Positions 1 to 8,146 of a DNA stretch of 64,000 nucleotides are shown one piece after another. How positions within the stretch are numbered: the first letter of the stretch is position 1; every line of letters begins with the position of its first letter. Origin of the DNA: Dehalococcoidia bacterium (GTDB lineage Bacteria > Chloroflexota > Dehalococcoidia > Lucifugimonadales > Lucifugimonadaceae). Both the position numbers and the translations under genes were made by a program. Under the pieces are notes generated by a model that did no database searches, was not told the DNA's origin, and saw only the letters and a list, made by a program, of their open reading frames with translations. The stretch covers positions 1,336-65,335 of the forward strand of contig DUCO01000007.1 in the NCBI GenBank assembly GCA_012959765.1. The letters run 5' to 3'.

Positions 1-159
1 TTTACTGTTCCAATAGCTTGGCACGAGCTTCGGGAAGTTGCCGCCGGCGTCCATGATGTTCGGATCTCCGTCAAGTTTCGTGTCCATCTTTGAGAAGCCG
101 AGAATCCCGTTTTCGGAGTGATATCGAAGCTCAACACCTTCCGGCAGCAAGTCAGGCAT
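1..159 (-). CDS. Hypothetical protein, N-terminal part only
   Basis: An open frame on the minus strand begins with ATG at 159 and runs off the left edge after 53 codons. A GAGG Shine-Dalgarno-like stretch lies about 8 bases upstream of the ATG, which supports the start. The visible protein begins MPDLLPEGVELRYHSENG and contains GDPNIMDAGGNF. I do not recognise a family. It diverges from the NCS2 permease gene on the other strand, so the roughly 130 bases between them probably hold both promoters. Confidence 0.55.
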   Translation of the reverse strand, partial: MPDLLPEGVELRYHSENGILGFSKMDTKLDGDPNIMDAGGNFPKLVPSYWNSK

Positions 160-231
160 GATATAAACCTCGTGATATGGTCCAATCAGTAATTATCCAC
201 TGAGATTTGGCCGCCTCAATAGACTCTCAGG

Positions 232-259
232 ATATGAAATAACTTACGTTGTTTCATAT
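232..259. promoter_or_regulatory. Inverted repeat upstream of purine permease (candidate operator)
   Basis: ATATGAAA at 232-239 is repeated as TTTCATAT at 252-259, a perfect 8-base inverted repeat with arms 20 bases apart centre to centre, or about two helical turns. It sits 32 bases before the ATG of the NCS2 permease and downstream of the divergent start at 159. This spacing suits a dimeric repressor. The regulator is unknown, and I saw no purine riboswitch-like fold here. Confidence 0.4.
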
Positions 260-291
260 GGATCTTGGGTTCGCACGGAAGGATTCGTTGA

Positions 292-1632
292 ATGTTGGAA
301 AAACTATTTGGACCCAGTAAGTCAGGGTTGGAAAAACTATTTGGAGTCAGTAAGGCAGGATCATCAATCCGCATAGAACTACTAGCTGGGCTGGCTACTT
401 TCCTGACGATGGCTTACATAACCGTTGTCAACCCTTCAATACTTTCTACAGAAGGAACTGGCATGGAGTTCGGTGCTGTCTTCACTGCAACGATAATCGC
501 TGCAGTGGTAGGGACGCTGATAATGGGATTGTGGGCTAACTGGCCGGTCGCACTTGCCCCAGGCATGGGATTGAATGCCTATTTCACTTATACGGTCATA
601 TTCGCGGATGGCTACAGCTACCAACAAGCTTTGACTGCAGTATTCGTAGCTGGTGTTGTGTTCATCATCCTTTCCGTTAGCCCTGCACGAAAATACATCA
701 TCAACTCCATCCCGAAAAGCATGAAGCTGGGTATCGGTGCAGGTATCGGACTATTCCTTGCGATCATCGGCTTGAAGAATGCGGGGATCGTTATCGCTAA
801 TGAAGCGACTTTAGTTGGACTTGGTGACGTCGCCTCGTTGCCTGTGTTACTTGCAGGTCTCGGGTTCATCATCATGGCAGTACTCAGCTATCGTAAAATC
901 CCTGGAGCCATCGTTATCGGAATTCTCGCGATAGCGATAATCGCTTGGATTACCGGCGCCGGCGAGGCTGAAATACAGGGAATAACGGGATCTGTACCTA
1001 GTCCTTCGCATGCCTTCCAGTTGGACTTCTCGGTAATTGCGACGGCTGGCTTCATCGGAGTAGCGTTCGCATTTTTGTTTGTTGACTTCCTTGATACCGC
1101 CGGAACATTGACATCAATTGCAAACCTTACTGGGCGGATTGGTGAAGACGGTGAGGTTGAGGATATCGACCGTACATTGTTGGCCGATTCATCCGCTACC
1201 GTTGTAGGTGCTTTAGCGGGTACTTCAAATACTACTTCCTATATTGAGAGTGGAGCTGGTATTAAAGAAGGTGGTAGAACAGGTCTGACGGCCGTCACCG
1301 TTGCGGTACTCTTCGCAGCATGTTTGTTCTTTGCACCACTGGCCCAGTCGGTTCCAGCATTTGCTACGGCGCCAGCGTTAATTTTTATTGCCACGTACTT
1401 CTTACGTAACATAAAGGATATCGACTGGGACGACATCTCAGAGTACGTCCCCGCTGCCCTTGCAGCGATCATCATGCCTTTGACATTTTCGATCGCTTAC
1501 GGAATCGCAATCGGATTTGTGAGCTACGTGCTGATCAAAGCTCTCAGTGGTAAAGGGCGTTCGCTAAATTACGCATCCATTGGTGTGGCAGTGGTGTCGG
1601 TGCTGTTCTTTGTGATGAAGGTAAACAGCTAG
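292..1632 (+). CDS. NCS2 family permease, AzgA-like (guanine/hypoxanthine/adenine type)
   Basis: A 446-residue polytopic membrane protein of the nucleobase:cation symporter-2 superfamily, AzgA/PbuG branch, predicted to import purine bases across the cytoplasmic membrane. Diagnostic stretches are the early LAGLATFLTMAYITVVNPSI segment, the APGMGLNAYFTY motif near residue 100, and DFLDTAGTLTSIANLTG followed by AGTSNTTSYIESGAGIKEGGRTG, which form the substrate-site half-helices of this family. Length is normal. The N-terminus carries a tandem 11-residue duplication (LEKLFG-x-SK-x-G twice) from a 33-base repeat, so TTG at 328 is an alternative start. The hypoxanthine phosphoribosyltransferase-like gene downstream on the same strand suggests a purine uptake-and-salvage pair. 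Exact substrate is uncertain. Confidence 0.93.
   Translation: MLEKLFGPSKSGLEKLFGVSKAGSSIRIELLAGLATFLTMAYITVVNPSILSTEGTGMEFGAVFTATIIAAVVGTLIMGLWANWPVALAPGMGLNAYFTYTVIFADGYSYQQALTAVFVAGVVFIILSVSPARKYIINSIPKSMKLGIGAGIGLFLAIIGLKNAGIVIANEATLVGLGDVASLPVLLAGLGFIIMAVLSYRKIPGAIVIGILAIAIIAWITGAGEAEIQGITGSVPSPSHAFQLDFSVIATAGFIGVAFAFLFVDFLDTAGTLTSIANLTGRIGEDGEVEDIDRTLLADSSATVVGALAGTSNTTSYIESGAGIKEGGRTGLTAVTVAVLFAACLFFAPLAQSVPAFATAPALIFIATYFLRNIKDIDWDDISEYVPAALAAIIMPLTFSIAYGIAIGFVSYVLIKALSGKGRSLNYASIGVAVVSVLFFVMKVNS
295..360 (+). repeat. 33-base tandem duplication at 5' end of the NCS2 gene
   Basis: Bases 295-327 and 328-360 are near-identical 33-base units, both beginning TTGGAAAAACTATTTGGA. They encode LEKLFGPSKSG and LEKLFGVSKAG. 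The unit is a multiple of three, so the frame is kept and the permease gains 11 residues at its cytoplasmic N-terminus. Confidence 0.85.
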
Positions 1633-1687
1633 AATCTTGACAGGTGTAGCATCGCCTGCACAAGATGTCTGAGATTTGAACGCAAAC

Positions 1688-1721
1688 GGCCGGCTAGCGG
1701 ATTTTATTTCGTTAGCCGGCC
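1688..1721 (+). terminator. Hairpin downstream of NCS2 permease, possible terminator
   Basis: GGCCGGCTAGCG at 1688-1699 pairs with CGTTAGCCGGCC at 1710-1721 (12 base pairs, one G-T wobble) around an AT-rich loop. It begins 56 bases after the permease stop. No long T run follows on either strand, so intrinsic termination is plausible but not certain. Confidence 0.5.
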
Positions 1722-1876
1722 TAAACATCTCCGTAGCATGAGCAAATTTTAAGTTTTGTTAAATGTCTGAATTACAAATGTCATATAAGACTTGTCTGAA
1801 AATGAATCTTTCAATTCTTCGATGCTCTGCCACTTCGGTTATCACTTATCGAATGCTGGAAGCTATGGGTAGGTGA

Positions 1877-2479
1877 GTGGGATCATCTAATGTGCCTACG
1901 ATGCATCTGCTTTGGGCGTTCGAAGAGGTGCAAGCAGCGATTCGACAGGTTGCCAAATCGATTGATGATTTGTACTCGGAGAACCAAACGGTCAACCTAG
2001 TACCAGTTCTTACAGGAGCAATGCCATTTTGCTCAGGTTTAGCAATGGAACTGGAACGATTGACGCCAGGTAAGTGGTGCATCGCCCCAGTTTTTGTCTC
2101 GACTTACCTAGATGATGGACTGGTAAGAGAGCCGATGATCGAATTCCCTAGCAAATTCAATGAGTCCATTGATCCGCATTCTCCAGTGGTAATTATTGAT
2201 GATCTTCTGGATACCGGCACGACAATGGGACATCTAGTACAGGAGTTCAAGCGGGGTGGTTTCGCTGAGGTGGCAGTGTGCGTGCTAGTTGATAAACCCT
2301 CTGCTCGTAACAATGATCTATCACCCGATTTTTGCGCACTAGTCTCTAACTCAGATGCGTGGCTAGTCGGTTACGGTATGGATACACAAAAGCGTTACCG
2401 AGCTCTTGATGGTATATACACTCTCAACCCAGCCCCCTCGCAACCAGATCAGAAGCAACTTGATTTTCAAATCGACTAA
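1877..2479 (+). CDS. hpt: Phosphoribosyltransferase, hypoxanthine-guanine type
   Basis: A 200-residue type I phosphoribosyltransferase. The PRPP-binding loop VVIIDDLLDTGTTM lies near residues 104-117. The early VPVLTGAMPFCSGL segment corresponds to the PP-loop strand, and the C-terminal VGYGMDTQKRYRALDGIYTL matches the base-recognition end of hypoxanthine phosphoribosyltransferases. Predicted reaction: hypoxanthine or guanine plus PRPP gives IMP or GMP in the cytosol. The start used is GTG at 1877 preceded by AGGTGA; ATG at 1901 is an alternative. It follows a purine permease on the same strand, which supports a salvage role. Base specificity cannot be read with certainty. Confidence 0.85.
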   Translation: MGSSNVPTMHLLWAFEEVQAAIRQVAKSIDDLYSENQTVNLVPVLTGAMPFCSGLAMELERLTPGKWCIAPVFVSTYLDDGLVREPMIEFPSKFNESIDPHSPVVIIDDLLDTGTTMGHLVQEFKRGGFAEVAVCVLVDKPSARNNDLSPDFCALVSNSDAWLVGYGMDTQKRYRALDGIYTLNPAPSQPDQKQLDFQID

Positions 2480-2499
2480 TATGTAGTTCTCTGATCCTC

Positions 2500-3030
2500 A
2501 GGAGCCCACCAGAGCCACACGTACCTTCATAAACCGTTTCACTGATCTGAGGCTTTGTAACCTGAATCGAAGCAGCGGACGAGGGGTGTAGTACTCACCA
2601 CCGTTACGACCGGCGTTACTCATATTCTTGATCTTCGCCTTGTACAGCTCGGAAAGTTCATGCTTCTCCTGCTGAGACCGAAAGCGAAGCTCGTCCGTAT
2701 ATTCAAGAGCATCGCGAAGGCTGTAACCGCTCTGGAATTTGCTTTTGATTTCGTCGAAGATCTCGCCGATCTTGTACTTGATGGTGTTGGAATGTTCGGC
2801 ACGTTGCTTGAAGCCGCTCAGGTACGGGAATAACACGGTTCACGAAGTCGATCAGGTCGTCGCCTACAAGCGATTTATCGTGATCCAACGATCCGTCAGC
2901 TTTTTTCGGTTCCGCCCAAGAACCCCACCTAAATCTCTGCTTGATGATGAAGTCGTAGGGTTTACCGCTTAGTTGGGCTTCAAGCGACCGTTCCTCTTCC
3001 AGGTCGTCCAGGTACTTGAGGATGCCGGCT
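2500..3030 (-). pseudogene. hsdM: Remnant of type I restriction-modification methylase subunit HsdM
   Basis: Minus-strand translation gives an HsdM-like stretch in three frames: KYLDDLEEERSLEAQLSG and KSLVGDDLIDFVNRV, then LFPYLSGFKQRAEHSNT through DELRFRSQQEKHELSELY and NAGRNGGEYYTPRPLLR, then QVTKPQISETVYEGTCGSGG. Frames change near 2834-2838 and near 2565-2570, the second apparently with a small deletion. The N-terminal helical region and everything after SAM motif I, including the NPPF motif, are missing. The family is clear from the YYTPRPLIR and D/E-G-x-x-GSGGF context. No hsdS or hsdR is nearby. It is a dead fragment of a type I methylase squeezed between hpt and an esterase gene. Confidence 0.85.
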
Positions 3031-3079
3031 CCTTTTAACAGTACTGGTTCTGACAGATTTCTAGAAACCAGTCGATCGG

Positions 3080-4000
3080 TTAAAGTGCGCTCCGCCAGTG
3101 TTCAGGAACGATCGCTTTGACATCCGGACCGAAAAACTTTTCGGTGATCCATTTCTCTGCGAAAAGACCGTCTTTAAAGCTCGACCTCTCCGATTCGTGC
3201 ACGGTCACGTTTCCGGCTATTCCGTTCTCAAGATCAGCAAGTATCTTCGGGTTATATATTCCGCTTGAGTGATCTGCTCTTAGCAGAGTTTCCGCTTTGA
3301 CCGCTGGCGCATGCCAGCGCATGTTGTACATCAACAATATCGATTCAACTTCATCTTTTCTGTCCGGGTACAGACGAAGGTAATCGCTGTACTCCGCAAG
3401 CGGATACGACGACGTTTTCAAAGCGTGTTCAACTGTGTCGAACAAGTAAGCCGGAGTCGATACGACATGTGTGATTTCACTTCTACGTGCCGCCGCCAAA
3501 ACAGCGATGTCATTACCCCATGCGACAATTCTTTTTGAATCAATTTCTGGGCGTGTAATCAGGTATTCCAGACCTCGAAGTGCGTCGGCTATGATGCCTC
3601 GATACACGTAAGTATCCGCACTTTCTAAACCATCAGTGAGCTGACCCGGATACATGGCCGTGTATGGCTTATCTGAGTTCCTCATTCCGCGCCCAGCAAC
3701 CGAGAAGGTTACATAACGACTGCGAATGCCGGTCGCGGTGCCCTGCGGGATTACCTCGTGAACGCTTCCGTTCTTAGGCACGTAATAGATCGCAGGGAAC
3801 GGTCCTTCGCCTTTTGGAATGCTCAGATAAGCAAATAACCGGTAGGGTCCGATGCTGGTGATACGCAGGCCATAGAGATCGGCATCATCGTTCGAACGCA
3901 TTTGGATGTACTCGACTTCGGGAGCGATCGAAATACTGGCAAGGTCGTTATCGACATCATCCCAAAAGCTATCGAACTCAGCGGGTTTAATTACAGTCAT
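3080..4000 (-). CDS. Acetyl-xylan-esterase-like alpha/beta hydrolase lacking the catalytic Ser (pseudoenzyme)
   Basis: A 306-residue homologue of the AXE1/cephalosporin-C deacetylase family and evident paralogue of the gene directly upstream. Shared blocks are the FDSFWDDVDNDL N-terminus, RSNDDADLYGLRITSIGPYRLFAYLSIPKG, and TYVYRGIIADALRGLEYLITRPEIDSKRI. Where the upstream copy has the nucleophile elbow GGSQGGG, this one has WGNDIAV, so Asp164 replaces the Ser. The acidic DxVVPP segment and the GHGH histidine are also not recognisable. It starts 4 bases after the upstream stop codon, so the two are probably translationally coupled. The frame is fully open, so the protein may be made as a non-catalytic partner or may be early decay. 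Confidence 0.8.
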   Translation of the reverse strand: MTVIKPAEFDSFWDDVDNDLASISIAPEVEYIQMRSNDDADLYGLRITSIGPYRLFAYLSIPKGEGPFPAIYYVPKNGSVHEVIPQGTATGIRSRYVTFSVAGRGMRNSDKPYTAMYPGQLTDGLESADTYVYRGIIADALRGLEYLITRPEIDSKRIVAWGNDIAVLAAARRSEITHVVSTPAYLFDTVEHALKTSSYPLAEYSDYLRLYPDRKDEVESILLMYNMRWHAPAVKAETLLRADHSSGIYNPKILADLENGIAGNVTVHESERSSFKDGLFAEKWITEKFFGPDVKAIVPEHWRSAL

Positions 4001-4004
4001 ATCT

Positions 4005-4931
4005 TTACTTCCCGCCCTTCAGCTCGGCTTCAAAAAACTTATCGATAATCGCGCCGTGTACGTACTTACCAGCGTCGTGACCGTGGCCGTCATATTCGTA
4101 GAACGTCTTGTTGCTACTGGCGATCGCGTCGAATACGGCATAGCCAGTTTCGGGCGGTACGACGTTGTCTTGGAGTCCGACGTTCAGGATGACAGCACAT
4201 TCGATCTTGTCGGCAAAAGAAATACCGTCAAAATACGCAACGGTGTTCTCAAGTTCCTCGCGACGCTCCGGGTATGTGTGCAGGTAGTCGTTGATCTCGT
4301 GGAACGGGTAGGCGTGGGTCAATTCAATTGCGTCCATGTACCCGCATAGATATGGTGCGCTTATCGACACAGCCTTAACCTCTTTGCGCATTGCCGAGAT
4401 TGTGATCGCGAGTCCACCACCTTGACTACCTCCGACTGCACCAATATTTGCCCCATCGACTTCTGGCCGTCCTAGCAAGAAATCAACGGCGCGCCATGCG
4501 TCAACGTAAAACCCACGGTAGGAGTACGAATTCTTATCTACGATTCCGTAGGTGAGCAGGCCGGGGTAGCCAGGATCGAACTGCGTTCGGCTTCTGACCT
4601 TGCCACGAGGGTTAACTGAAATGCACGCGTATCCTTTCGCAGCCCACTCTCTGGCTATCGGAGGATCACTTTGATAGCCGGGTAGCTGAATCATCGCTGG
4701 CAAGTTTCCGGTTGCCCCTTTGGGTACTGAATACCAGGCCGAGATTCTTACGTGGTCGAGGCTGTTGTAATAAACCTGATAAACGTCGACTTCGTCGTTT
4801 GATCGCAGATCGTCTTTCTCCATAGTGGGATCAAGATCTATCGCGTTCACATCGCTAAGAACGCCGTCCCAGAATTCATCGAAATCGTCTGGTTTGACCA
4901 CTTTGCAACGGTAGTTTCTATCGACTTTCAT
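4005..4931 (-). CDS. Acetyl xylan esterase / cephalosporin-C deacetylase family hydrolase
   Basis: A 308-residue AXE1-family carbohydrate esterase with alpha/beta hydrolase fold, no signal peptide, probably cytosolic. Motifs: N-terminal DDFDEFWDGVL, the Arg-Gly of the oxyanion region (SVNPRGKVRSR), nucleophile elbow GGSQGGG with Ser169, acid in NVGLQDNVVPP (Asp255) and the histidine in DGHGHD (283 or 285). These match the Ser-Asp-His triad known in this family. Substrate is likely an acetylated sugar or related small ester, but cannot be fixed from sequence. It is the first gene of a two-gene unit whose second gene is a Ser-less paralogue. Confidence 0.88.
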   Translation of the reverse strand: MKVDRNYRCKVVKPDDFDEFWDGVLSDVNAIDLDPTMEKDDLRSNDEVDVYQVYYNSLDHVRISAWYSVPKGATGNLPAMIQLPGYQSDPPIAREWAAKGYACISVNPRGKVRSRTQFDPGYPGLLTYGIVDKNSYSYRGFYVDAWRAVDFLLGRPEVDGANIGAVGGSQGGGLAITISAMRKEVKAVSISAPYLCGYMDAIELTHAYPFHEINDYLHTYPERREELENTVAYFDGISFADKIECAVILNVGLQDNVVPPETGYAVFDAIASSNKTFYEYDGHGHDAGKYVHGAIIDKFFEAELKGGK

Positions 4932-5016
4932 TCGTAATCCTTAGTTTGGGTTTGTACAAATTGGCGGTGTTCGTTTGAGATCACACGGCCTTTTCAAACG
5001 GGCACAAAGTTAGTGG

Positions 5017-5249
5017 TTAACCAAATGCTGATCGAAGTGCTTCGGCCACGATTTCTGCCTCACCGGGTTCGAGCGCAACGGGACTCACGTATAACTCATC
5101 CCCGTAGCTTCCAACACCGACTTGTATGGACGGGTTTCCGGATGCCAAGTTGTCTTGTATTTCCTTCGATGAGGGGCCGTCCCAGCCTTCATCGAAGTAG
5201 AAGACTGCAGTCGGTCCTTGGCGGTTTGGATCGTCTTCCTCAATTCTAG
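5017..5249 (-). pseudogene. C-terminal tail of a SelA-like PLP-dependent enzyme
   Basis: The minus strand encodes RIEEDDPNRQGPTAVFYFDEG, then DGPSSKEIQ and LASGNPSIQVGVGSYGDELYV, ending with TAA at 5017-5019. This aligns with the C-terminus of the intact SelA-like gene at 22571-23713, which has EDDPAERQGPQPVLYFEDNYDGPS and GDPGIYVGGGG. The N-terminal three quarters, including the PLP lysine, are absent. The coding similarity stops at the junction with the IS3-type fragment that starts near 5253 in opposite orientation. Confidence 0.8.
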
Positions 5250-5252
5250 TCT

Positions 5253-5611
5253 AACGGCGTTCCCGAGAACATCAGGTCAGACAACGGCCCGGAGTTCACG
5301 GCGAAGGCAGTAAGGGACTGGTTACCGCGTGTCGGAGTGAAGACATTGTTCATCCAGCCGGGAAGCCCGTGGGAGAACGGCTACAACGAGAGTTTCAACG
5401 GGAAGCTCCGAGACGAACTACTAAACCGTGAGATCTTCTACTCATTGAAAGAGGTACAGGTACTGACAGAACAGTGAAGGAGGGAGTACAACACGATTCG
5501 ACCACACAGCTCGCTTGGATACCGACCACCGGTGCCCGAGGCAATCATGCCCAGGCTTCGGTTGGTCGAAAATCCGAGATTATAAGTGGTAACGCTATCG
5601 GGGGCAGGTCA
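5253..5611 (+). mobile_element. IS3-family transposase 3' fragment with right terminal repeat
   Basis: Plus-strand translation gives the end of an IS3-type DDE transposase (OrfB, rve domain): [19 protein letters not shown], then [27 protein letters not shown], an in-frame TGA at 5475-5477 where this family usually has Trp, then RREYNTIRPHSSLGYRPPVPE, ending with TAA at 5583-5585. The second catalytic Asp (SDNGPEF) and final Glu (NGYNESF) are visible; the first Asp and all of OrfA are missing. The fragment ends in CTATCGGGGGCAGGTCA, whose complement TGACCTGCCCCC is a typical IS3 terminal repeat. The element is inactive. Bases 5612-5745 beyond it hold no gene I can support. Confidence 0.88.
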
Positions 5612-5745
5612 TCACCGCTCGAATAATGCCTCGGCAATCCCTCCACCGTTTTGCGCACGCGCATACACTTCGCCCCCAGAAATAACGATCAATTGTTGAT
5701 GGCGATTTTGTTTTAACATCCTGGAAGCCAAGGAGCGGAACTCGG

Positions 5746-6774
5746 ATGCGAATTGGGATTATGGGCGCTGGCGGGATTGGTAGCGTGGTTGGCGGGCTGC
5801 TGAGCAAGGGCGGTCACGACGTTACTTTGATCGACCAGTGGTGGGAGCACATCGAAAAGATCAAGGCCGATGGTCTGATCGTCGAGACGCAAGACAACGA
5901 GTACCTCACCCACCCCAAAGCAATTCACATCCACGAGCTCCAGCACGAGACTGTACCGTTCGACGCAGCGTTCATCGCAGTGAAGTCGTACGACACCGAG
6001 TGGGCGACAACGCTCATGCTCAGATACGTCGATCCCGACCACGGCGTGTTCGTCGACTTCCAGAACGGTATTAATGACGAGCGCATGGCGGCCATAGCCG
6101 GAGTGGAACGTTCACTCGGCTGCATCATCACCATCGGCGCCGCATGCTACGAGCCGGGGCGTGGCATTCGAACCGACAACTACCCGCTGGGCTTCAAAAT
6201 CGCCGAGCATGATGGATCTGACACCCTGAGAGCTCGGGAGCTGGTAGAAGTTATGAACGCGGTGGCAGACGCCGAATTCTCAAGTGACCTGTGGGGCAGC
6301 CGTTGGTCGAAACTCATGGTCAACTGCATGGCGAACGCCCTCTCGGGTGTAAGCGGCTACGGTACCACCGAAGTGCGTACTGAGCTTGCCGCACTCAGAA
6401 TTGGAATTCAGTTGGGCGCAGAAGTAGCGCGAGTCGCAAAGGCACAGGGCATCAACTTGTCTTCGGTGCTCGAACTACCTGCTGAGTCGATCATAGATGC
6501 TGCTGAAGGACGGGGTATAGAGGAGGTCGAGGCGGCGTTTATCGAGGCAGGCAAAAGAGGCGGATCCGGTGGCGTACCGTCGTTCGGCCAGGACGTGCGA
6601 AAAGGCCGACGTAACGAGATCGATTATCTGAACGGGCTAGTATCGGATATGGGCAAGAAGCTTGGTGTTCCAACGCCGTTCAACGACAAGATCGTCGAGA
6701 TTGTTCACGATCTGGGGATTGATTTCAAAGGCGAACCCAAACACATCCAGCCGCTGGTAGATATGCTGCCGTAG
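5746..6774 (+). CDS. Ketopantoate reductase family protein (ApbA/PanE)
   Basis: A 342-residue NADPH-dependent reductase of the ApbA/PanE family. The N-terminal Rossmann signature is MRIGIMGAGGIGSVVGG; the C-terminal ApbA_C domain includes SRWSKLMVNCMANALSG, where the Lys corresponds to the catalytic Lys of PanE, and ends with PSFGQDVRKGRRNEIDYLNG, a typical substrate-site block. AAGGAG lies about 10 bases before the ATG. It is followed 47 bases later by a Gfo/Idh oxidoreductase on the same strand. In such a catabolic setting, reduction or oxidation of another 2-oxo or hydroxy acid is as likely as pantoate synthesis. No panB or panC is nearby. Confidence 0.88.
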   Translation: MRIGIMGAGGIGSVVGGLLSKGGHDVTLIDQWWEHIEKIKADGLIVETQDNEYLTHPKAIHIHELQHETVPFDAAFIAVKSYDTEWATTLMLRYVDPDHGVFVDFQNGINDERMAAIAGVERSLGCIITIGAACYEPGRGIRTDNYPLGFKIAEHDGSDTLRARELVEVMNAVADAEFSSDLWGSRWSKLMVNCMANALSGVSGYGTTEVRTELAALRIGIQLGAEVARVAKAQGINLSSVLELPAESIIDAAEGRGIEEVEAAFIEAGKRGGSGGVPSFGQDVRKGRRNEIDYLNGLVSDMGKKLGVPTPFNDKIVEIVHDLGIDFKGEPKHIQPLVDMLP

Positions 6775-6821
6775 GCAGTCGTCCATTAGCTTTATCCGAT
6801 CCAGAAAAAAGAAAATTTTTA

Positions 6822-8096
6822 ATGACCTTCAAGATCGCGCTCGTAGGTTGTGGTGGTATGGGGCGCAGGCACGCCCACGGCTACATTGAGCTTCGCAAGT
6901 ACTTCGACACCGTTGAGATGATGGCGGTGTGCGATGTTCACCACGATGTGGCAGCAACGGTTGCGAGCGAGATCGGGGAAGCCACAGGCTCGACTCCCGA
7001 TATCTACACCGACTTCGATGAAATGATCGCCAAGGCTGATCTGGATGGCGTCGCTATCGTCACGAGCACGCCCATGCACCACCGATTCGCGATCAAAGCA
7101 ATGAACGCGGGGTTGCACGTTATCACCGAGAAACCGATGGGTCTGACGCTGAAGGCGTGTCGCCAGATGCGCGATGTTTCGAAAGCCACCGGCAATGTGA
7201 TGGCGGTAGCCGAAAACTATAGGCGAGATCCCATGAACCGTTTAACTCGAGCATTGATCGAAGCCGGAGCGATTGGCACACCGTATTTCGCCCTCGATAT
7301 CGGGGTTGGTAGTTCTAATGGTGCTGTCATGCACAGCACTGTGTGGCGGGCAAAGAAGGAACAGGCTGGTGGCGCTCCGCTCGACGCCGGTGTTCACAAC
7401 GCCGACATGCTGTTGTATCTCCTGGGTGGAGCGAATACCGTTTTTGCCGAGACGACAATCAACGAGAAGCAGCGCACACTGCGACCAATGAGCGAGGTCG
7501 CTCCGGGGCTGGCAGCGATGTACGACCACCGTAAGGAAGATGGCTTCTCGATCGGCGACACTGTCGAGCAGACGGCTGTCGATACCGCGTTCGCGGTCAT
7601 AAGGTTCAAGTCGGGTGCGATCGGGCAGCTGCTTATGACCGACACCTCGCATGGCCAGTCGCTTGGTGTTTCGACAATATCTGGAAGCGAAGGAACGATG
7701 TATCGGCCTCGAAGTCGATCGGGCGAGTCACCTCGAATCGTCCGCGGTGATGGCAGCGAAGTCACCGGCGACGCGTTGCTTGATCTGGTTCCAGATTTCG
7801 AACTGGACGACATTACCTCGACACTGTGGAACGGTGTCAAGCAAATCAGTTCGTACGACATGGACTTTCGTGAGATCGATTCGAAGATCCTTGCCTACGA
7901 GTATCTCGACATGGTTCAGGCCGCCGAAACGGGTGGTCAGCCAGAGGTCGGCCCTCAGGAGGGCATGGATGCGCTTGCCCTTGCGTACGCACTTATGGAG
8001 TCAAGTGTTAGCGGTCTTCCGGTTTCGATCGAGGACGTGGCCGAGGGTCGGGTTTCGAAATTCCAGGACGACATCGATGCCGAGATGGGCATCTAG
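6822..8096 (+). CDS. Gfo/Idh/MocA family NAD(P)-dependent oxidoreductase
   Basis: A 424-residue oxidoreductase. The N-terminal nucleotide-binding fold has IALVGCGGMGRRHAHG, then DGVAIVTSTPMHHRFAIKAMNAGLHVITEKPMG with the family EKP motif supplying the catalytic Lys near residue 106. The C-terminal alpha/beta sheet domain contains GGAPLDAGVHNADMLLYLLG, where the D-x-G-x-H stretch gives the usual active-site His. Likely acts on a sugar, inositol or sugar acid. It forms a probable pair with the upstream ketopantoate-reductase-like gene. Nothing in the sequence fixes the substrate. Confidence 0.9.
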   Translation: MTFKIALVGCGGMGRRHAHGYIELRKYFDTVEMMAVCDVHHDVAATVASEIGEATGSTPDIYTDFDEMIAKADLDGVAIVTSTPMHHRFAIKAMNAGLHVITEKPMGLTLKACRQMRDVSKATGNVMAVAENYRRDPMNRLTRALIEAGAIGTPYFALDIGVGSSNGAVMHSTVWRAKKEQAGGAPLDAGVHNADMLLYLLGGANTVFAETTINEKQRTLRPMSEVAPGLAAMYDHRKEDGFSIGDTVEQTAVDTAFAVIRFKSGAIGQLLMTDTSHGQSLGVSTISGSEGTMYRPRSRSGESPRIVRGDGSEVTGDALLDLVPDFELDDITSTLWNGVKQISSYDMDFREIDSKILAYEYLDMVQAAETGGQPEVGPQEGMDALALAYALMESSVSGLPVSIEDVAEGRVSKFQDDIDAEMGI

Positions 8097-8146
8097 ATAC
8101 GAGCGATACGATTTCTTCAGGACTGATGGGCTGATTGAGGGCAATT

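Noticed and set aside
5013-5249. Plus-strand open frame of 78 codons
   Set aside because: It is antisense to the SelA-like C-terminal fragment, which has clear homology on the minus strand. The plus-strand translation is Arg-rich and featureless.
5612-5719. Short minus-strand frame beginning MLKQNRHQQLIVISGG
   Set aside because: Only 35 codons, no clear ribosome-binding site and no recognised family. It may be the start of a gene cut by the IS3 end, but I cannot support it as a feature.
7242-7652. Long open frames antisense to the Gfo/Idh gene and many similar overlaps elsewhere
   Set aside because: They mirror strongly conserved genes, lack family similarity and lack ribosome-binding sites.
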